NCBI GenBank assembly: GCA_030142905.1
Contig: JASJOG010000042.1
Span: forward strand, 994,501-1,058,500
Direction: 5' to 3'
Origin: Heliopora coerulea
Lineage: Eukaryota > Cnidaria > Anthozoa > Scleralcyonacea > Helioporidae
Length of the DNA stretch: 64,000 nucleotides
The notes under the pieces were generated by a model, which did not search any database, was not told the origin of the DNA, and saw only the letters and a list, made by a program, of their open reading frames with translations. This document shows, one piece after another, positions 1 to 12,777 of this stretch; position 1 is the first letter of the stretch; each line of letters starts with the position of its first letter. The position numbers and the translations under genes are program-made.

Positions 1-430
1 TCCAAAATTTCCCTCCATTGGCGACCATCTTGGCTTCACTTTTTGCCCGAGCAAATGACTGGGGGTTAACATTCCAGTTATGAAAATTGAGTTCACTGGA
101 ATAGACATCGACATTGGAGTGACAACGTAATCGCAAAATAAACCCCTTTTTTAAGAAATCCAAATTGCTTTCAATTTGATCAGAACTTCGAATTGATCTC
201 CTTGACAATTTTAGCAATCCAAATCTGATCTAAATTCGTAGGTGAAGCGAAAAACCTCATCCTCTCGGAACTGGCGGTTTTTCATTCGGAAAGCGATCGG
301 AATCATCGTATCGGATTATATTCGGATCCTGGTCGGATTTGCACATCATTTATCCGTCCTGGTGTGAGTTAACTCGTTAGCGGTTATCTTACAATGAAAA
401 AAAAAACGAGTGAAATAATGTACGGTTACA

Positions 431-446
431 CACACACACATATATT

Positions 447-502
<56 letters not shown>

Positions 503-505
503 ATA
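431..505. repeat. CA then TATGTA microsatellite
   Basis: A short CA run is followed by repeated TATGTA units, seen directly. Simple sequence with no coding meaning. Confidence 0.9.
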
Positions 506-818
506 TATGTATATTAGGAAATCATGAAGAAAATACAAAAACAACTTATAACCGTGTCATGTCTTAAATTTGATAAAGATACATGTGACTTTATATGTGA
601 AAAAGTTAACTTTGTTGGCTTAGAAAAACATAAATTTCCAAACTTTCTTCGCGAACTAGCGTATTTTAGAAGACATCTAAAAGATCTCGGAGTACGTGCA
701 AAATCGCGATACTGACGGAGGTCTGGTCCCAGAAACGTAGTTATTCTTTTTCTTAATAGTCTTTTTTTGAAGATATATATGATTACTAACTTTATGTCGA
801 TCGGGCTGCTAATGATTT

Positions 819-839
819 TATATATATATATATATATAT

Positions 840-877
<38 letters not shown>
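819..877. repeat. TA dinucleotide tract
   Basis: Long alternating TA tract with one interruption. A second TA tract lies at 1058-1091, so the foldback at 876-994 sits in TA-rich DNA, a common target for small transposons. Confidence 0.9.
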
Positions 878-882
<5 letters not shown>

Positions 883-994
883 CGCTTACCTCAAAAAGTC
901 ACTACAGCCTGTTTCATCTTGGGAAAGAATCTTGAGGTGATTCTTTCCCAAGATGAAACAGGCTGTAGTGACTTTTTGAGGTAAGCGATATAAT
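876..994. mobile_element. 56-bp-arm foldback element
   Basis: Arms 876-931 and 939-994 are perfect reverse complements (outer end ATTATATCGCTTACC against GGTAAGCGATATAAT) around a 7-nt spacer. The outer ends merge into a TA tract on the left, so the insertion boundary and target duplication cannot be read. No coding capacity. A MITE or solitary palindrome is the likeliest reading; the lack of any mismatch suggests a young or repaired structure. Confidence 0.8.
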
Positions 995-1056
995 CCCATT
1001 TGCTCTTTCTTTGCGTTATTGAGCCCTCTTTGCATTTCGTAAACCTAAACGTTCAC

Positions 1057-1095
<39 letters not shown>

Positions 1096-1904
1096 TTTGT
1101 TGCCCTATTCCGAAAAAATCTCTGCTACCTATATATAGTGTATACGTACATAAATATATATGTAGTTATATATATATATATACATACACTGTTCATTAGT
1201 GGCAAATATTTCTTTTTGGAATCGGGCAACAAAATTTTATTAGATGAATTAGTTGTTTTTAAACTTCAAATCAGAGTCGTTCGTACTACAAATGTTGACT
1301 ATGATAAATCACCAATAAATGCAGATTCAAAATCACGAGGACATACAGTGGACACTTGTTGAGAATATAGGATTAATTAGCTATCTTCTCTTAAGAAAAT
1401 CGGAACGTGATCAGCCCTTGGCAATAATATAGTAGCTGGCAAGTCAAACTTTGATAAGTTATTGGACTTGATTTCGATTACAAACTGTTATTACATAAGA
1501 AGTAACTATTGTACGCTTTGGTCACTAATCTTATAAGTGGGTCTTGAAAATAAGTTCTGGTTATTGACCCGATGCGATCTTGAATGCTTTACCAAATCAG
1601 GAAAAAATTCATGAACTTTAGTTTAAAAAGGAAAAAAAATTTTAATAAAAGATCAGTATTTTGTTACTATTTTTAACTCTTTATCTGCTATTTTGCATGG
1701 AACGAACACGTAAGTTGGACGTTTTCGAATTTTAAAAATTGTGTAACAAGATAATTGAAATTTATACGATAATTTATTGTAATACAATCAGAGTACAGTG
1801 AAGTTAAGTAGGGGGATTATTGACTGACACTTCCAGGTTTTTAGGTGGTACACGCCCATGAAATAAACGAAATAATAAAATCAAGAAATGACATAAACAA
1901 AATG

Positions 1905-2050
1905 AAGTTAATAAATTAAGTGAATAAATTTAATTAATTAATTAAGTCAGTAAGTAAGTAAGTAAATAAAAAAATAAATAAATAAATACATAAATAAATA
2001 AAATAGATAAAGTTAAAAAAAATTAAAAATAAAACAGTAAATAAGCAAAA
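1905..2050. repeat. TAAA/TAAG-rich simple repeat
   Basis: Degenerate units of AAAT/AAGT fill this stretch. Low complexity, no other signal. Confidence 0.75.
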
Positions 2051-2976
2051 AAGTTAAAATATGCTACAATCATTAAATAAGTAAAATGCCCCAAAAACCT
2101 CTCCTTGTTCATTGAAACATTTTTGTGACAATCATCCTCATAACGGAGTTGTTACGATAGAACGAAATTAAACTCACCAAAATGACATGGGCAGTTTCTG
2201 TGTTCAGCAGCTATTCTTTCTATGCGTCTTGTACTCAAAGGAGAATTAACGAGCCGGTTCCATTCTTAGTTGAACTGAAATAGGTCTGAAAAAGAAACAG
2301 CTATTGTTCACACTGTGTACTCTTATTACAACACTTTCCGAAAAGAACTCAATGTAAAATCATGTTAAACACTGTAAAACATAAATGTCACGTTATGTTA
2401 GCGTACTTGAAATGGAGCAAAGAGGCTTGCGAAATGTTTTATGCGATTAGCTGCAGTGTCGGATGCGTGGGCATTTGAAATACTTTTTACCACACACAAT
2501 TTCGTCTTTTTTAGGCATTTTTGGAGGCTTTATTGCTACTTTCGTCGTCAAATATATAAACTGGTCTTTGTGCACAGCGGGCTAATGAATGAATTTCACG
2601 ATCAAATGAGCTCAGATGGAAACATTTTCAAACACTTTCTGACAAACTTACAAGGTGGTTCAGCTTAATTCAACATATTATCTAGGCCATGCCACGGGTG
2701 AAAATTGGATTATTTCACTTAGCACGTGTCTGACAGGACTTGAATCTTAAGTGCCATTCGCGGTTTTGAAAAAACAGTCGGACTTCCCACGCATCCTATT
2801 CTCGAGTAACAATACCACGTAACAAGGGGTGTACTGCTTTGTTTAAGCATTTTCACAGCATACCTGGCCATTTCACATGCTCAAACCAATCGGTGAGACA
2901 AGCGTCACACGGTCTATGTTTAACCCCCACCATGTTGAAGTTACAATTTCAAAAGGAACAGTCGAAAAGGAGTCAT

Positions 2977-3316
2977 ATGGACGACACTGTCGGGTATGAA
3001 GTCAATGAAGCTTTCAGCCCAGATCACCAAGGACCACCGGAAAATAACAACGATAAGGACCTTATGGAAAACAAAATGGATTTCAAAACAACCGCGGTTT
3101 CCGTGTCGGATTATGGAGTAGCGGTTAAAGTTGGAGAGAACACGAAGCAAGTTAACAATGTTAGGTGTAACGCCTTTCACCTCGTCCTCGCTGTCGCTTT
3201 GGTAGCAGTTTTAATATCTTTGGCCACAATTCTCGCACTATATGTCAAAGAAACACAAGACTCGGATTCGTCTTACGAAATATGTTTAAAAGAAGATTGT
3301 ATTTCAAATTCTGCAG
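2977..3316 (+). CDS. M13 peptidase first exon A (tail + membrane anchor)
   Basis: Encodes 113 codons plus one base, ending in a GCA-G|GTAAGA donor (phase 1). From the chosen Met (MDDTVGYE) there is a hydrophilic tail of about 70 residues with the motif NKMDFKTTAVSVSD, a hydrophobic anchor starting FHLVLAVALVAV, then a short stalk and the cysteine pair C-LKED-C before S-N-S-A-G. This is the start of a type II M13 peptidase. The phase fits the exon at 23121, 19.8 kb away, and no PC-x-DFY exon lies nearer. It is the most diverged of the three copies. The frame stays open upstream to a Met at 2839, so a longer start is possible, but 2977 aligns best with B and C. Whether it is used as an alternative first exon or is a relic cannot be told from sequence. 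Confidence 0.75.
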
Positions 3317-6159
3317 GTAAGACAAACATGTTTAAGCATTAAAATTACGTACAATGCTATGGCAATATTTCTTCACTTGCCTTTCGTGTCATTTTTATAT
3401 CTCTCAAGAGAAAATTACATACTTTATTAAGCAATTTTAATTAAAAAACTATAGTCAGAGATTAGACTTGAAGATTTGTAATAGAAACCCTTTATATTTA
3501 TATCCTTCGTGCTTGTGCAAACAAGATAACGAATGGAAACCGAAAATTAAACCTTTGGCTGCTTTCTCGCCATTGATACGAAATGCGTTTGCGTAATAGC
3601 TTGTGAAAAGGAAGAATTACGAACAATCTTTAGCCTTGGCTGAATCTCTCAACAATCATTTAGCTTTAAAATGTAAACAAAACTGCACGTTTATTGATTG
3701 ACAAAAACGCTTAATCAAATATTTCCGTGCCTTGAATAATCTGTGAAATTGGGAGCCAGTTAATTGTTTAAGGGAACCATCAGAAAAAGGTATTTCGCGA
3801 CACCATTAAATGGTTTGGGGAGATCACAGAATTTTACTACACAAATTCGCTAGCCTACTTTTGCATTTAGCCCCTCGTTAATTGAAAATGGAAGCGTAAA
3901 TGGAGAGAATACCAGTTGAACCGGAAAGGAATATGAAGCTAATCATAGTCTGTACACACATCACATTTCATAATCTCCACCACTGTATTCGACTTGTGTT
4001 TGCAAAGTGAACTATACTATTTAGCAACGTAGTGTAATAAGTCTGATGTAGAAGAACCGAGTGAGCTCGCAAAAAACGAAAAGAATGGAAGCACCGTGAT
4101 ACATGTAATGGACGCAATGAAAACGACAGCATTAGAAATAAGGTATATTTAACGATCTTTTACGGTACGTTTTGCTGAGTCGAATGAATTAAACGAAGAA
4201 CATGTACATTGTTGCATTAAAATATTAATCAAGTTTTCTAGCACTGCAACAGTAATATACGCTCTTAGTTAATTTGAAAGTAGTAGCAGGTCTACAAAGA
4301 GGGATAGAAAATCCAACCCACAAAGCACTGACGAACGACCAAATCTCTCGAATAAATGAGCTGTTGCTAAAATAATTCCATATTCAAGAAAAAAACTCCA
4401 ACCTTATACAAAGCAAACAAGGGGACCGAATGGAAAGACTGCCGTCATATCAGCAACCAAACGACACTCGCAAAATCACAATCTCGTTAGTGCGTGTTTA
4501 CCTTGTCTTATTTTGGCGCGTGTAATATGCCTACATACTTAGCATATCTACCTAATTACATATCATGCAACACAAGATCCCAAACTATACTCGAGTGATG
4601 CAATTGACTTTTAGCGAACTGGTTGCGAACGTATCTTTCTTCTTATGTAAAATCTTTATGTTACGATAATCGTGTGTTGACATGCTCCACATAGTCATAG
4701 ATATAATTTTATTTACCTTCGTTTATGACCACTTCTGCCACGGTGAGAACAGGGGCGTAAACAAAGAGGCGAATGGGTGCAATTGGGCCTCCTCTGCGGT
4801 TGATTCCTTTTTTGCAAAAATTAACTTTTCCTACTTAATTCCGGGGGCATTTTTGTACTGCCTAACTGGTGGGACAACTGAAGTCTTTTCCCTAACTAAA
4901 TACCGCATATTTTTCTTAGAAAATTTTGTCTTTCGACCAAGTCCGGTCAGGAAGATCAAAACCGAGCATATCATTTTGAAAATCCAATAATTGATAACTT
5001 GTGAGAGACACGATGTAAAATAGATATATTTTTTTTGAAGAAATGCATTTTCGGAACGTCTTTGGGGCCCTTTGCGTCGCGTATCAATCCCTCTTTTTAG
5101 GAAACGTTTCGTCTGTATTTTGACTGGTCAAATATAAATGTGACACAGCTGCCGAAAAGTAGCACTTTACGTCTAACATACGTCATAAGGAACCAGTAAA
5201 GAATATAACCCAAACTCACCATCAGTGACCGTGTAATACATAATGGTTAACTTAGTTTCCCAAGATTTATTAGACTTGTTAGTTCAACCCACCTAGTATG
5301 CGGTTCAGCGCAATTTCTTCACAAAAGACACAAAAACTGTTCTCACATGACTGGCAATGTAAAGGATCGATAACAGGTGCATTACCGGTCATCCCCGGAC
5401 ACGACATAAAACATAGGGTTAACGAGATCAAATATCGATTCAGACACGACCCGTAACCAAGGCTTAACATGCAAGAGCCTGTTAATACTTAGCGTGCTGG
5501 CTTCTGAAGCCAGGAAGCAAGGGTATGTCAGTCATGTTGCGGTAAGACACGTTAGCCAATAGGTAACAACCACCTTGTTTAATATTGTTGAAAGATAATT
5601 CACTTATAGGTATCAGGCGGAATGCGCAGGTCGACAGAAGGCCAAGCGTTGCATAGTGAATATTACCTTGCTCTTGCTTTATTTCCTTTACCAACAGTAA
5701 ACGGATTAGTTATTGAGTCATACGCTGAGAAATCAATGGCAGAAGTTGAGACATCGACAGCCAAAAAGCCACAAGTTCCTCTGAAGCAATGTTGCATCAC
5801 AATATTCTCGAGTCCCTTGTTTCAACTTCTTGAGGAAACTCGCAAGTCTGCTGCTTATTTAATTAATATAGTTTAGGTGGATACACGGCTCTCAGGTAGA
5901 ACATCAACGTATAAATACGATTAGCCAACTGAGTCAACTGCGGAAACTTACAAGAGGAAGTACTAACGTTTCGAGCGACAGCCTTTCGTTGGAGGGCAAC
6001 GGGAAAAAGGAGCCAAAACGTCTGTCTTTCCTCTCCTATGTTTCGGCAATTCCCAGACAGCTTTGGTTTTTACATGTCGATCAACACTGCCTACGCAGTA
6101 CTCTACTTTTATAAAAATGAGATTCCTGTATCTAAATATATTTGAATACTAGCCAGGGT

Positions 6160-6182
6160 ACCCGGGCTTCGCCCGGGATTAT
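6160..6182. repeat. short GC hairpin CCCGGGC-TTC-GCCCGGG
   Basis: A perfect 7-bp GC stem with a TTC loop in AT-rich DNA, within a GGGTACCCGGG context. Probably the terminal hairpin of a degraded transposon; nothing else supports a function. Confidence 0.5.
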
Positions 6183-6509
6183 GGAGAACAAATGAAAAAG
6201 TTCCCTTCTCTTTCAAATATGATTTTAAAAAATTTAATGGTTCCTCACGAAGAAATAATTGTGCACAGATTACCAGAGATATGTTTAGATAATGTTATTG
6301 TTTCTGTACCATGATTTCTTTTTTGAGGTATTTTCTGAGGTATTGATAGCTAATGTTACTCATTTGGTCATGGTGAGTTCGAATATGTAATTGAATCTTC
6401 TGTAAGTCTTGTGGTTCTGGAGTTTTAAGGTAACAGACAAACGCCGTGACGCTCCAAATTTATATATACAGAAGATATATGGATGCACGCATGTTTTTAC
6501 ATATGTATG

Positions 6510-6660
6510 TATGTATGCATACACGCGTGTATGTATGTACGCTTGCATGTATGTATGCATGTATGTATGCATGTATATTTGCATATGTATGTGTGTATGT
6601 ATGTATGTATGTATATATAAATGTATGTATGTATGAATGTATGTATGAATGTATGAATGA
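6510..6660. repeat. GTAT/GCAT tetranucleotide microsatellite
   Basis: Runs of GTAT with GCAT and GAAT variants. It creates long spurious open frames rich in M, Y, C and V on the + strand and in H, T, Y and I on the - strand; these are not genes. Confidence 0.9.
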
Positions 6661-8230
6661 ATGTGCTGTACACGTGTAACGGAGTGTAAGCAGAGTTGAA
6701 AACAATGTTATGATTTGCATCAAATTTGCTACAAGTTGTACCGTCAGCAATTCTAATATTCCTCAACAAATTTTAAATGCTTTCTACCGTACCGTGGTGC
6801 AGCAACGTACAAGAAACTTAACTATAACCAGCTTCTAGCGGCTTGCATACTCGAGTGTAACGTGGAAAAAACACGCACAGTGAGTTTTTCAAAGACTATC
6901 AAAATGGTTTGAGGTGAAAGGACGAGAGTTATTAGAAGTCTTTAAAAAACTGACCTGTGGGCGTTTTTCCAAATTACCCGAGCAACCATGTGATTAAAAA
7001 TTAATAATATATACGAAAAAAGTAATACAGTGCTCAAACAGAGGTAATTCATAGACGGAAAAGATATAATTGAGTGGAAGCTACCGTTATCTTTTTCCTG
7101 CACCGTGGAACCCTGGAATCCCACTGATCTCAGCCAATCAAAATTGCGAAACTTTTTAATGTCTTACATCATTAATACAACTTCTTGGCAGACTTGCCCA
7201 AACATTTGGCGGTGACATTTATAAGAGGACTTGGACATGTTTGGCTATTTTAAGATCAATCCTTTCACTACCAGACGTTTTCTACCTTTAAGGAGTTAAA
7301 TTATCTGGAATTAGCCAAAGTAAGAAAGCTTAACGTTGGCCTGAGTAAAGTAGGATGCCGACCTTACACAAGGTACAACAGTAAAGTTCGTCCGTGATAG
7401 GGAAAAATGATACTGGCATTCCCACTCAACCGAAAGATTGGAAATTTTGAATCTCAATCGAGAGTCCGAGATCTGCTGTAACGTGAGCATGGTGTGGGTA
7501 CCTTCACTTGTATATTTATAACGGACAATCCTACAAGCTAAAACTTTTCTGTTCTCCCTGGAATTCCAGTAACGCACCCCCTTAATCGCCCTAGTGTTAT
7601 GTGTAGCAGGAAATCCGAATATCCCGAGGAAATCAACTGTCCTTGATAGAGTCAAACTGGACAAAAATCACTGTACCACTTGAGCCTTTACCGAAATCTT
7701 GGCCATCAGTGTTGTACTGTTGTATATATAGCGTAAGGTAATTAACGCCGGCGAATTGATTGGGTTAATTGAATTAATGCTAATATTAGCATCTGCACTT
7801 GATTATATGTATATATATGAGAAAAATGTGAGAGGACAATTTTGAGGATAAACAGGTCCCGACAATATCCGAAATGGTTCATTCAGTAAAACACTGGACA
7901 ACATTCCGATGGACTACAAGAACGGTGGTTCGATTGACGCCAAAAGGCCATGGAGTTGCTCGTGGAATTGTTGTCCGCTGGATCTTTCATTCAGGTCACA
8001 TTTTAAGTTTTTAACCTTGCAGTGAAAGTCTTATGGGTGAGGGAAAGAGAAATTAAATGGGATAGTGACACACATTTATCTTCAGTTGATGCTCGGTTAT
8101 CGTAAATAAATCGATATGGATGTCCGTCCCAATTGCCATGCATGGTACGAAATTTAACTAGGAATCTTAAACCTTCCGCTAGGTTTGAGATGTTATACGC
8201 TCTCAATGCTGCGGGACTTCCAATTCTTGA

Positions 8231-8390
8231 CTTGAAGGAGATCATCAACAATAACATTGTATTCTCATTAATGAAATTATACCTGATTAACCAATTAGTC
8301 AAAGGTATCTGCTTATCTTGAAGAAGATCATCAACAATAACAATGTATTCTCATTAATGAAATTATGCCTGATTAACCAATCAGTCGAAA
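8231..8390. repeat. 86-bp tandem duplication
   Basis: Two copies begin CTTGAAGGAGATCATC (8231) and CTTGAAGAAGATCATC (8317), about 72 well-matched bases each, separated by a short linker. A local duplication with no recognised coding role. Confidence 0.85.
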
Positions 8391-10899
8391 TTATCCTGTA
8401 CACTTTAATGAGTAAAATAAATATACGAAAGAGTGTACAAAAGAACATTTCCAAATTATCCCTTAGATTTGATTTAAAGGGTACGTCAAGAATCCAAATT
8501 TAAACTGAGAAGCTTACCCAATCCACTTGACTAAGTATATTTATAGGACAAGTCCGTCACGTTCGAGATCTGTGCGTGCGAAACGTGTGAAAAGCTGAAC
8601 ATCATATTTGAGTACAATATTTCAAAACAATAAAACTTGAGGAAGAAAAGCCTGGTAAAGCTACGGGTTCGTGAAAGTCTAACTCTAAACATGTCCTGAC
8701 CTTATTGCTAGCCCTGACTGAAATCCTGATGTTGTCTGCTTCCTTACTGCAACAGTGTTGCACGTCGTGTCTATTGTTTTAGTTTTCAAGCAGGTTTGAG
8801 CATGGTCACATGAGCTGGTCACATAAGCTTACCAGCAAGGAAATTGTAAGACATTTGGCAGAAATATTACCGCCCAGGCAAGCACGGTTCCTGGCATAGC
8901 TATAATTGGGGTTTAGACGCAATGCGAAAGTTTGTCCAAAAGTATTTAAGCGTTCTCACAAGTAGTAAAAAAGGATGTAAAGACGAAAACGAAGCCTTGC
9001 GTCGATAGCCTATTAGGCGTACTCGCCATTCACATGTGCTGATTTGATAGTATATTCAGTGACTCATCCAGTCAGCCATCTTAAGCATACAGCACATTTT
9101 ACCGAATCTTCAGCGCACCAAAACGCATTCCGACGCGCATTTTCGCATTCCAGCTAATTCCCTATCTCACTTTGAACTTACGGGGTAATGGGATCTATCT
9201 TCACAACGCCTTCTTACCCTGACATGCATATGTCGACGGAAAGATTTTTAATTACTAGTATTACCAAAATATCAAAGGCCGAACCCCTCATTAAGATAGA
9301 TGCAGGCCATTGTTCGTCCTAACAATAGTATAGCCAGGGGAGGGGCGGTAGGCAGATATACCCCCTCCAATTTTCGCCCAGATCCGGTCTATAGGTACGT
9401 CTAGGACTTTTGTCGACGCAATAAGCTTGTTCGTCACAGATTCAGTTTGTGTTTTTAATAACAGAATGAAAAGTCATTAAGTAAGTTCCGGCTGTTAAAT
9501 TTAAGTGCGTGAATAGCGTACAATGCGAGGAATCCTGTTTCTACCAATGAAAATGACGTGGTTCGTGAGTAACGACAGATCCAGTCGGTACTCATGAAAA
9601 GGTAGTGGTGGCGGTGATTGGTGAACAGGGGTGATATGTGTGCATGTGTCACACCTCACGTGATGTGGTACACATTTCCGTTTAATAAATCTTTTTCGAA
9701 ATTTAATCTCAGCAAAAGTTAGCTATGTAAAAATGATTCATTCTTTTATCAGATTTCACTGGCTGTTTTACTTTTATCGTCATGGGAACGGCCTGGTTGC
9801 TTTTTACTTAATTACATCTGTCGGTACATCATGAATGTGTCATCGGTACATTTGTCTCAAATTTCTTCTGCACCTCCATTTCCAAATTGCTAGCTAAGTG
9901 ACGATATCCTGTTGCATACTGTTTATCGACATGAGTCTTCTAGGGAAGTGGAACTGGTCTTCATACAACGCAATCATCCTCAGTCTCTACGTATCCCCAA
10001 ACTCTAGCCCCAACACTCATCCTCAACCTCACCCTTACCTTATGATGCCTCATAAGGGGCATGCTTGTTCCGTAGAACAAAATATGACTGGTTATTGTTG
10101 GTGCTTGGGTTTTATTCAAGCAAATTACCGAAGACTAAAACGTGTGTAAATAAAGATGGTTTGATTCTTGAATTTATTAAGCACTTTTTTTTCATGACAA
10201 AATTTAAGTTATCGATCAATTCCATCACAGGCATTTTCTTCGTAAAAGTGTAAGCAAAAATCTAAAACAGGCCTGTTGCATTTTAATACGTTCAATACGT
10301 AAGAATACGTTTACGATTTTATCCATTCTATTGACTCGACCATAAGGTCTACTCTCAAAACTGTTGCGATTCTAGTCTGAACAGAACTGTCAATCATAAA
10401 AACAAACAATGTAAAATTCCATCGCAAGTGACCGCGAGATTGTTCACGTGCTCTAATCAACGTTACACAACTAGGCCCTTGGCCACGGATTCTTACAGGT
10501 TTTACAGAAGAGAACGATTATACAGAATTAAGTATGGTCATCATTTCCTAATGTTTTGGGGTTCTTTTTTTAAATAACAACAACAACAACAACAATAATA
10601 ATGATTCTTGGGTTCAGCAACACTCAACCCTGTTGGCTATCATTCCTCCTTACACCTCAATCACCATGATACTTGACAACAATGGAAAAGAATGCTATAA
10701 AAGCCTATCGTCACAAGTACGAAATTTCTGTGTGACTTACCTGCCTTACACTTAGAAAAAAAATTGGCTCAAGAGTTTACCTATCCAATACAAGAACTGC
10801 AAAACCTTTTTGGAGATTCATGTTTTCTTGTCCTTTGCTTGCCAAATTCCTAATTACACGCTCTCTCGGTTAGCTGTGCGCGCAACGCTTTGAACGTTC

Positions 10900-11004
10900 T
10901 ACGGAAAAGCTCGCTGTTTGTACGGAATAGCTCTCTACTTGTACAGAAGAGGTCGCTTCTTACACAAAAGAGCTTGCCATTTCTACGGAAGATTTCGGTT
11001 TCCG
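10900..11004 (+). repeat. 21-bp minisatellite, five units
   Basis: Units start at 10900, 10921, 10942, 10963 and 10984, each like TACGGAAAAGCTCGCTGTTTG. As 21 is divisible by three, the open frame at 10890-11090 carries a degenerate seven-residue repeat (LRKSSLF, VRNSSLL, VQKRSLL, TQKSLPF, LRKISVS). No splice sites or homology support translation. Confidence 0.75.
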
Positions 11005-11291
11005 CGGATCGCCTTTATATTTGTACGGAACAAAACTCATATTCTATAGAACAAGGGTATCCCTTATGGGTCACCGTATCATCCCCATGACCTAATCAGG
11101 GTGATATTGTCAGCTGCATAGTGGTATAAAGTTATTGATATACATGGCTACAAAAAATCTTTTGGCGACGTAAATACCTTCCTTAGACTGGAACATTCTT
11201 GCATGAATATCAGGCAAAAATTATGCACATGAGGGATAACTGCAAACTCTAGGGCGAGGAATCTTATACATACATACGTACTCATACATAC

Positions 11292-11330
<39 letters not shown>

Positions 11331-11360
11331 AATATATCATATAATTATATTATATATATA

Positions 11361-11540
11361 CATACATATACATACATATCATACATACATATACATACAT
11401 ATCATACATACATATTATACATACATATCATACATACATATCATACATACATATCATACATACATATCATACATACATATCATACATACATATCATACAT
11501 ACATATCATACATACATATCATACATACATATCATACATG
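11361..11540. repeat. 13-bp CATACATACATAT array
   Basis: About a dozen near-identical units of period 13, preceded by a TA tract (about 11286-11360) and followed by GTAT/GTGT repeats to about 11610. Simple-sequence DNA, not CRISPR: no non-repetitive spacers. Confidence 0.9.
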
Positions 11541-12153
11541 TAGGTATGTATGTATGTATGTGTGTATGTGTGTATGTATGTATGTATGTATTTATGTATG
11601 TATTTATGCGTATATCATAAAAAATGTCATCGCTATTTGGATTTACTCTTCAAAGAGCCATAAATTATTTAAATACAAACTCATAGGGCTGCCAAAAAGA
11701 ACTATACGTACGGTTATATCGATGGAGACTTTACTTTAAGCTCCGTAGCTTTATAAAAACCTACTTTCAATTAATAACCACTGAAATTCTACCTGACGAT
11801 TGTGGCCATCTTTTGGTAATTTTCAACTCTCCTGACTCGTCTACTTTCACTTCGAGGTCTTCGTAGAAGGATTTACCAAACTTCCTTATTCAACCATTTG
11901 CTTCCAAATAGCCATTCGGCTCGCTTTGGAAAGGTTGTGTTGTTTAAGATTTGTCCAAATCAACAGTTACTTGGATAAAAACGAAGTTAGACATACTTAA
12001 AACCTTTAGCACGCTTGTTCCAAGGCAGTTCAATTCCTTTGAATAAATTATACTGCAGAGAAAGTTCTATTGTTAGGTTTTCAGCTTTTCTTATTTATTT
12101 AAATTATTCAGGTAACGATCAAATCCCGTTGGCGAACCTCCTTTGTTGGCTAA

Positions 12154-12625
12154 AGCCTGGTTCACACGAGCGATATAAGCCTAAGGACAAAATGAAAACG
12201 AAAATAAAGCGTAAGGTTTCCTCAGGGACCTGCAAAGTTAAAACAAGAAGAATTTTTCTTCATTTCGTCTTTTGTTCTGTTCATGGCTTACGCGTGGACT
12301 ATGGTCTTATGCTTATGCTTATGATTACGACGATCCTTATGTCGCAGGCTTGATTTCATTCCTTTGTTTTTTAAGTCTGGGTCACACGTATAAGCATAAG
12401 GATAAAACAAAAGGCAAAACAAAGGAATGAAGTCAAGGCTGCGACATAAGGATTGTCGTAATCATAAGCATAAGATCATAGTCCAAGCATAAGCCAAGAG
12501 CCGAACTAAAGACGAAACAAAGAAAAATTGCTGTTATTTTATCTTCCAACTTCCAGAGGAGATATTATGCTTTTTTTTTGTATTGGTCTTGTCCTTATGT
12601 TTACATCGCTTGTGTGAACTAGGCT
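12154..12625. mobile_element. PIF/Harbinger-like MITE with TAA target duplication
   Basis: The left end AGCCTGGTTCACACGAGCG is mirrored by the right end CGCTTGTGTGAACTAGGCT. TAA lies on both sides (12151-12153 and 12626-12628), the target length and composition typical of PIF/Harbinger elements. The inside is also largely self-complementary (AAGCATAAG and GACATAAGGAT blocks on both sides of the centre), giving arms of about 240 bp. No transposase. Confidence 0.75.
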
Positions 12626-12628
12626 TAA

Positions 12629-12777
12629 AGGCCGTTTTCCACCAGACGAATTTCTTCGCACGAAGCGACTTTTTCTTTTGTCTCACCAGCTTTCGACTGG
12701 AACTAACGATGGATCTATTCAATTTAAACAATGAAAAGTCGATTCGCGCAACAAAAATCGCCTAGTGGAAAACAGCC
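12629..12777. mobile_element. 149-bp MITE abutting the previous element
   Basis: Terminal inverted repeats: left GGCCGTTTTCCACCAG, right CTAGTGGAAAACAGCC. TTAA occurs at 12625-12628 and 12778-12781. The left TTAA overlaps the TAA duplication of the upstream element, so one inserted at the other's edge. A TTAA-targeting or TWA-targeting family is possible. Confidence 0.7.

Larger units (their letters stand above)
1..2976. other. non-coding 5' flank with microsatellites and a foldback
   Basis: No coding exon was recognised here. The region holds a TATGTA-type microsatellite at about 431-505, TA tracts at 819-877 and 1058-1091, a foldback at 876-994 and a TAAA-rich stretch at about 1905-2050. 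The short open frames present overlap simple repeats or lack recognisable domains. The 5' leader and promoter of first exon A must lie here or in an unseen upstream exon, but I cannot place them. Confidence 0.7.

Noticed and set aside
2941..3180. Open frame on the minus strand opposite first exon A
   Set aside because: It is the antisense of a coding exon with a clear M13 anchor on the + strand and has no independent features.
6360..6769. Several overlapping frames rich in Tyr, His, Met and Cys
   Set aside because: All are translations of the GTAT/GCAT microsatellite.
7311..7664. 117-codon minus-strand open frame
   Set aside because: No recognisable domain, no splice context and no neighbouring exon in phase; kept only as an unexplained open frame.
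8003..8302. 99-codon minus-strand open frame
   Set aside because: Its first part lies in the 86-bp tandem duplication, and no family motif could be named.
11361..11540. Regular array with constant period, considered as CRISPR or satellite
   Set aside because: Units are contiguous 13-bp simple repeats with no unique spacers; eukaryotic context.
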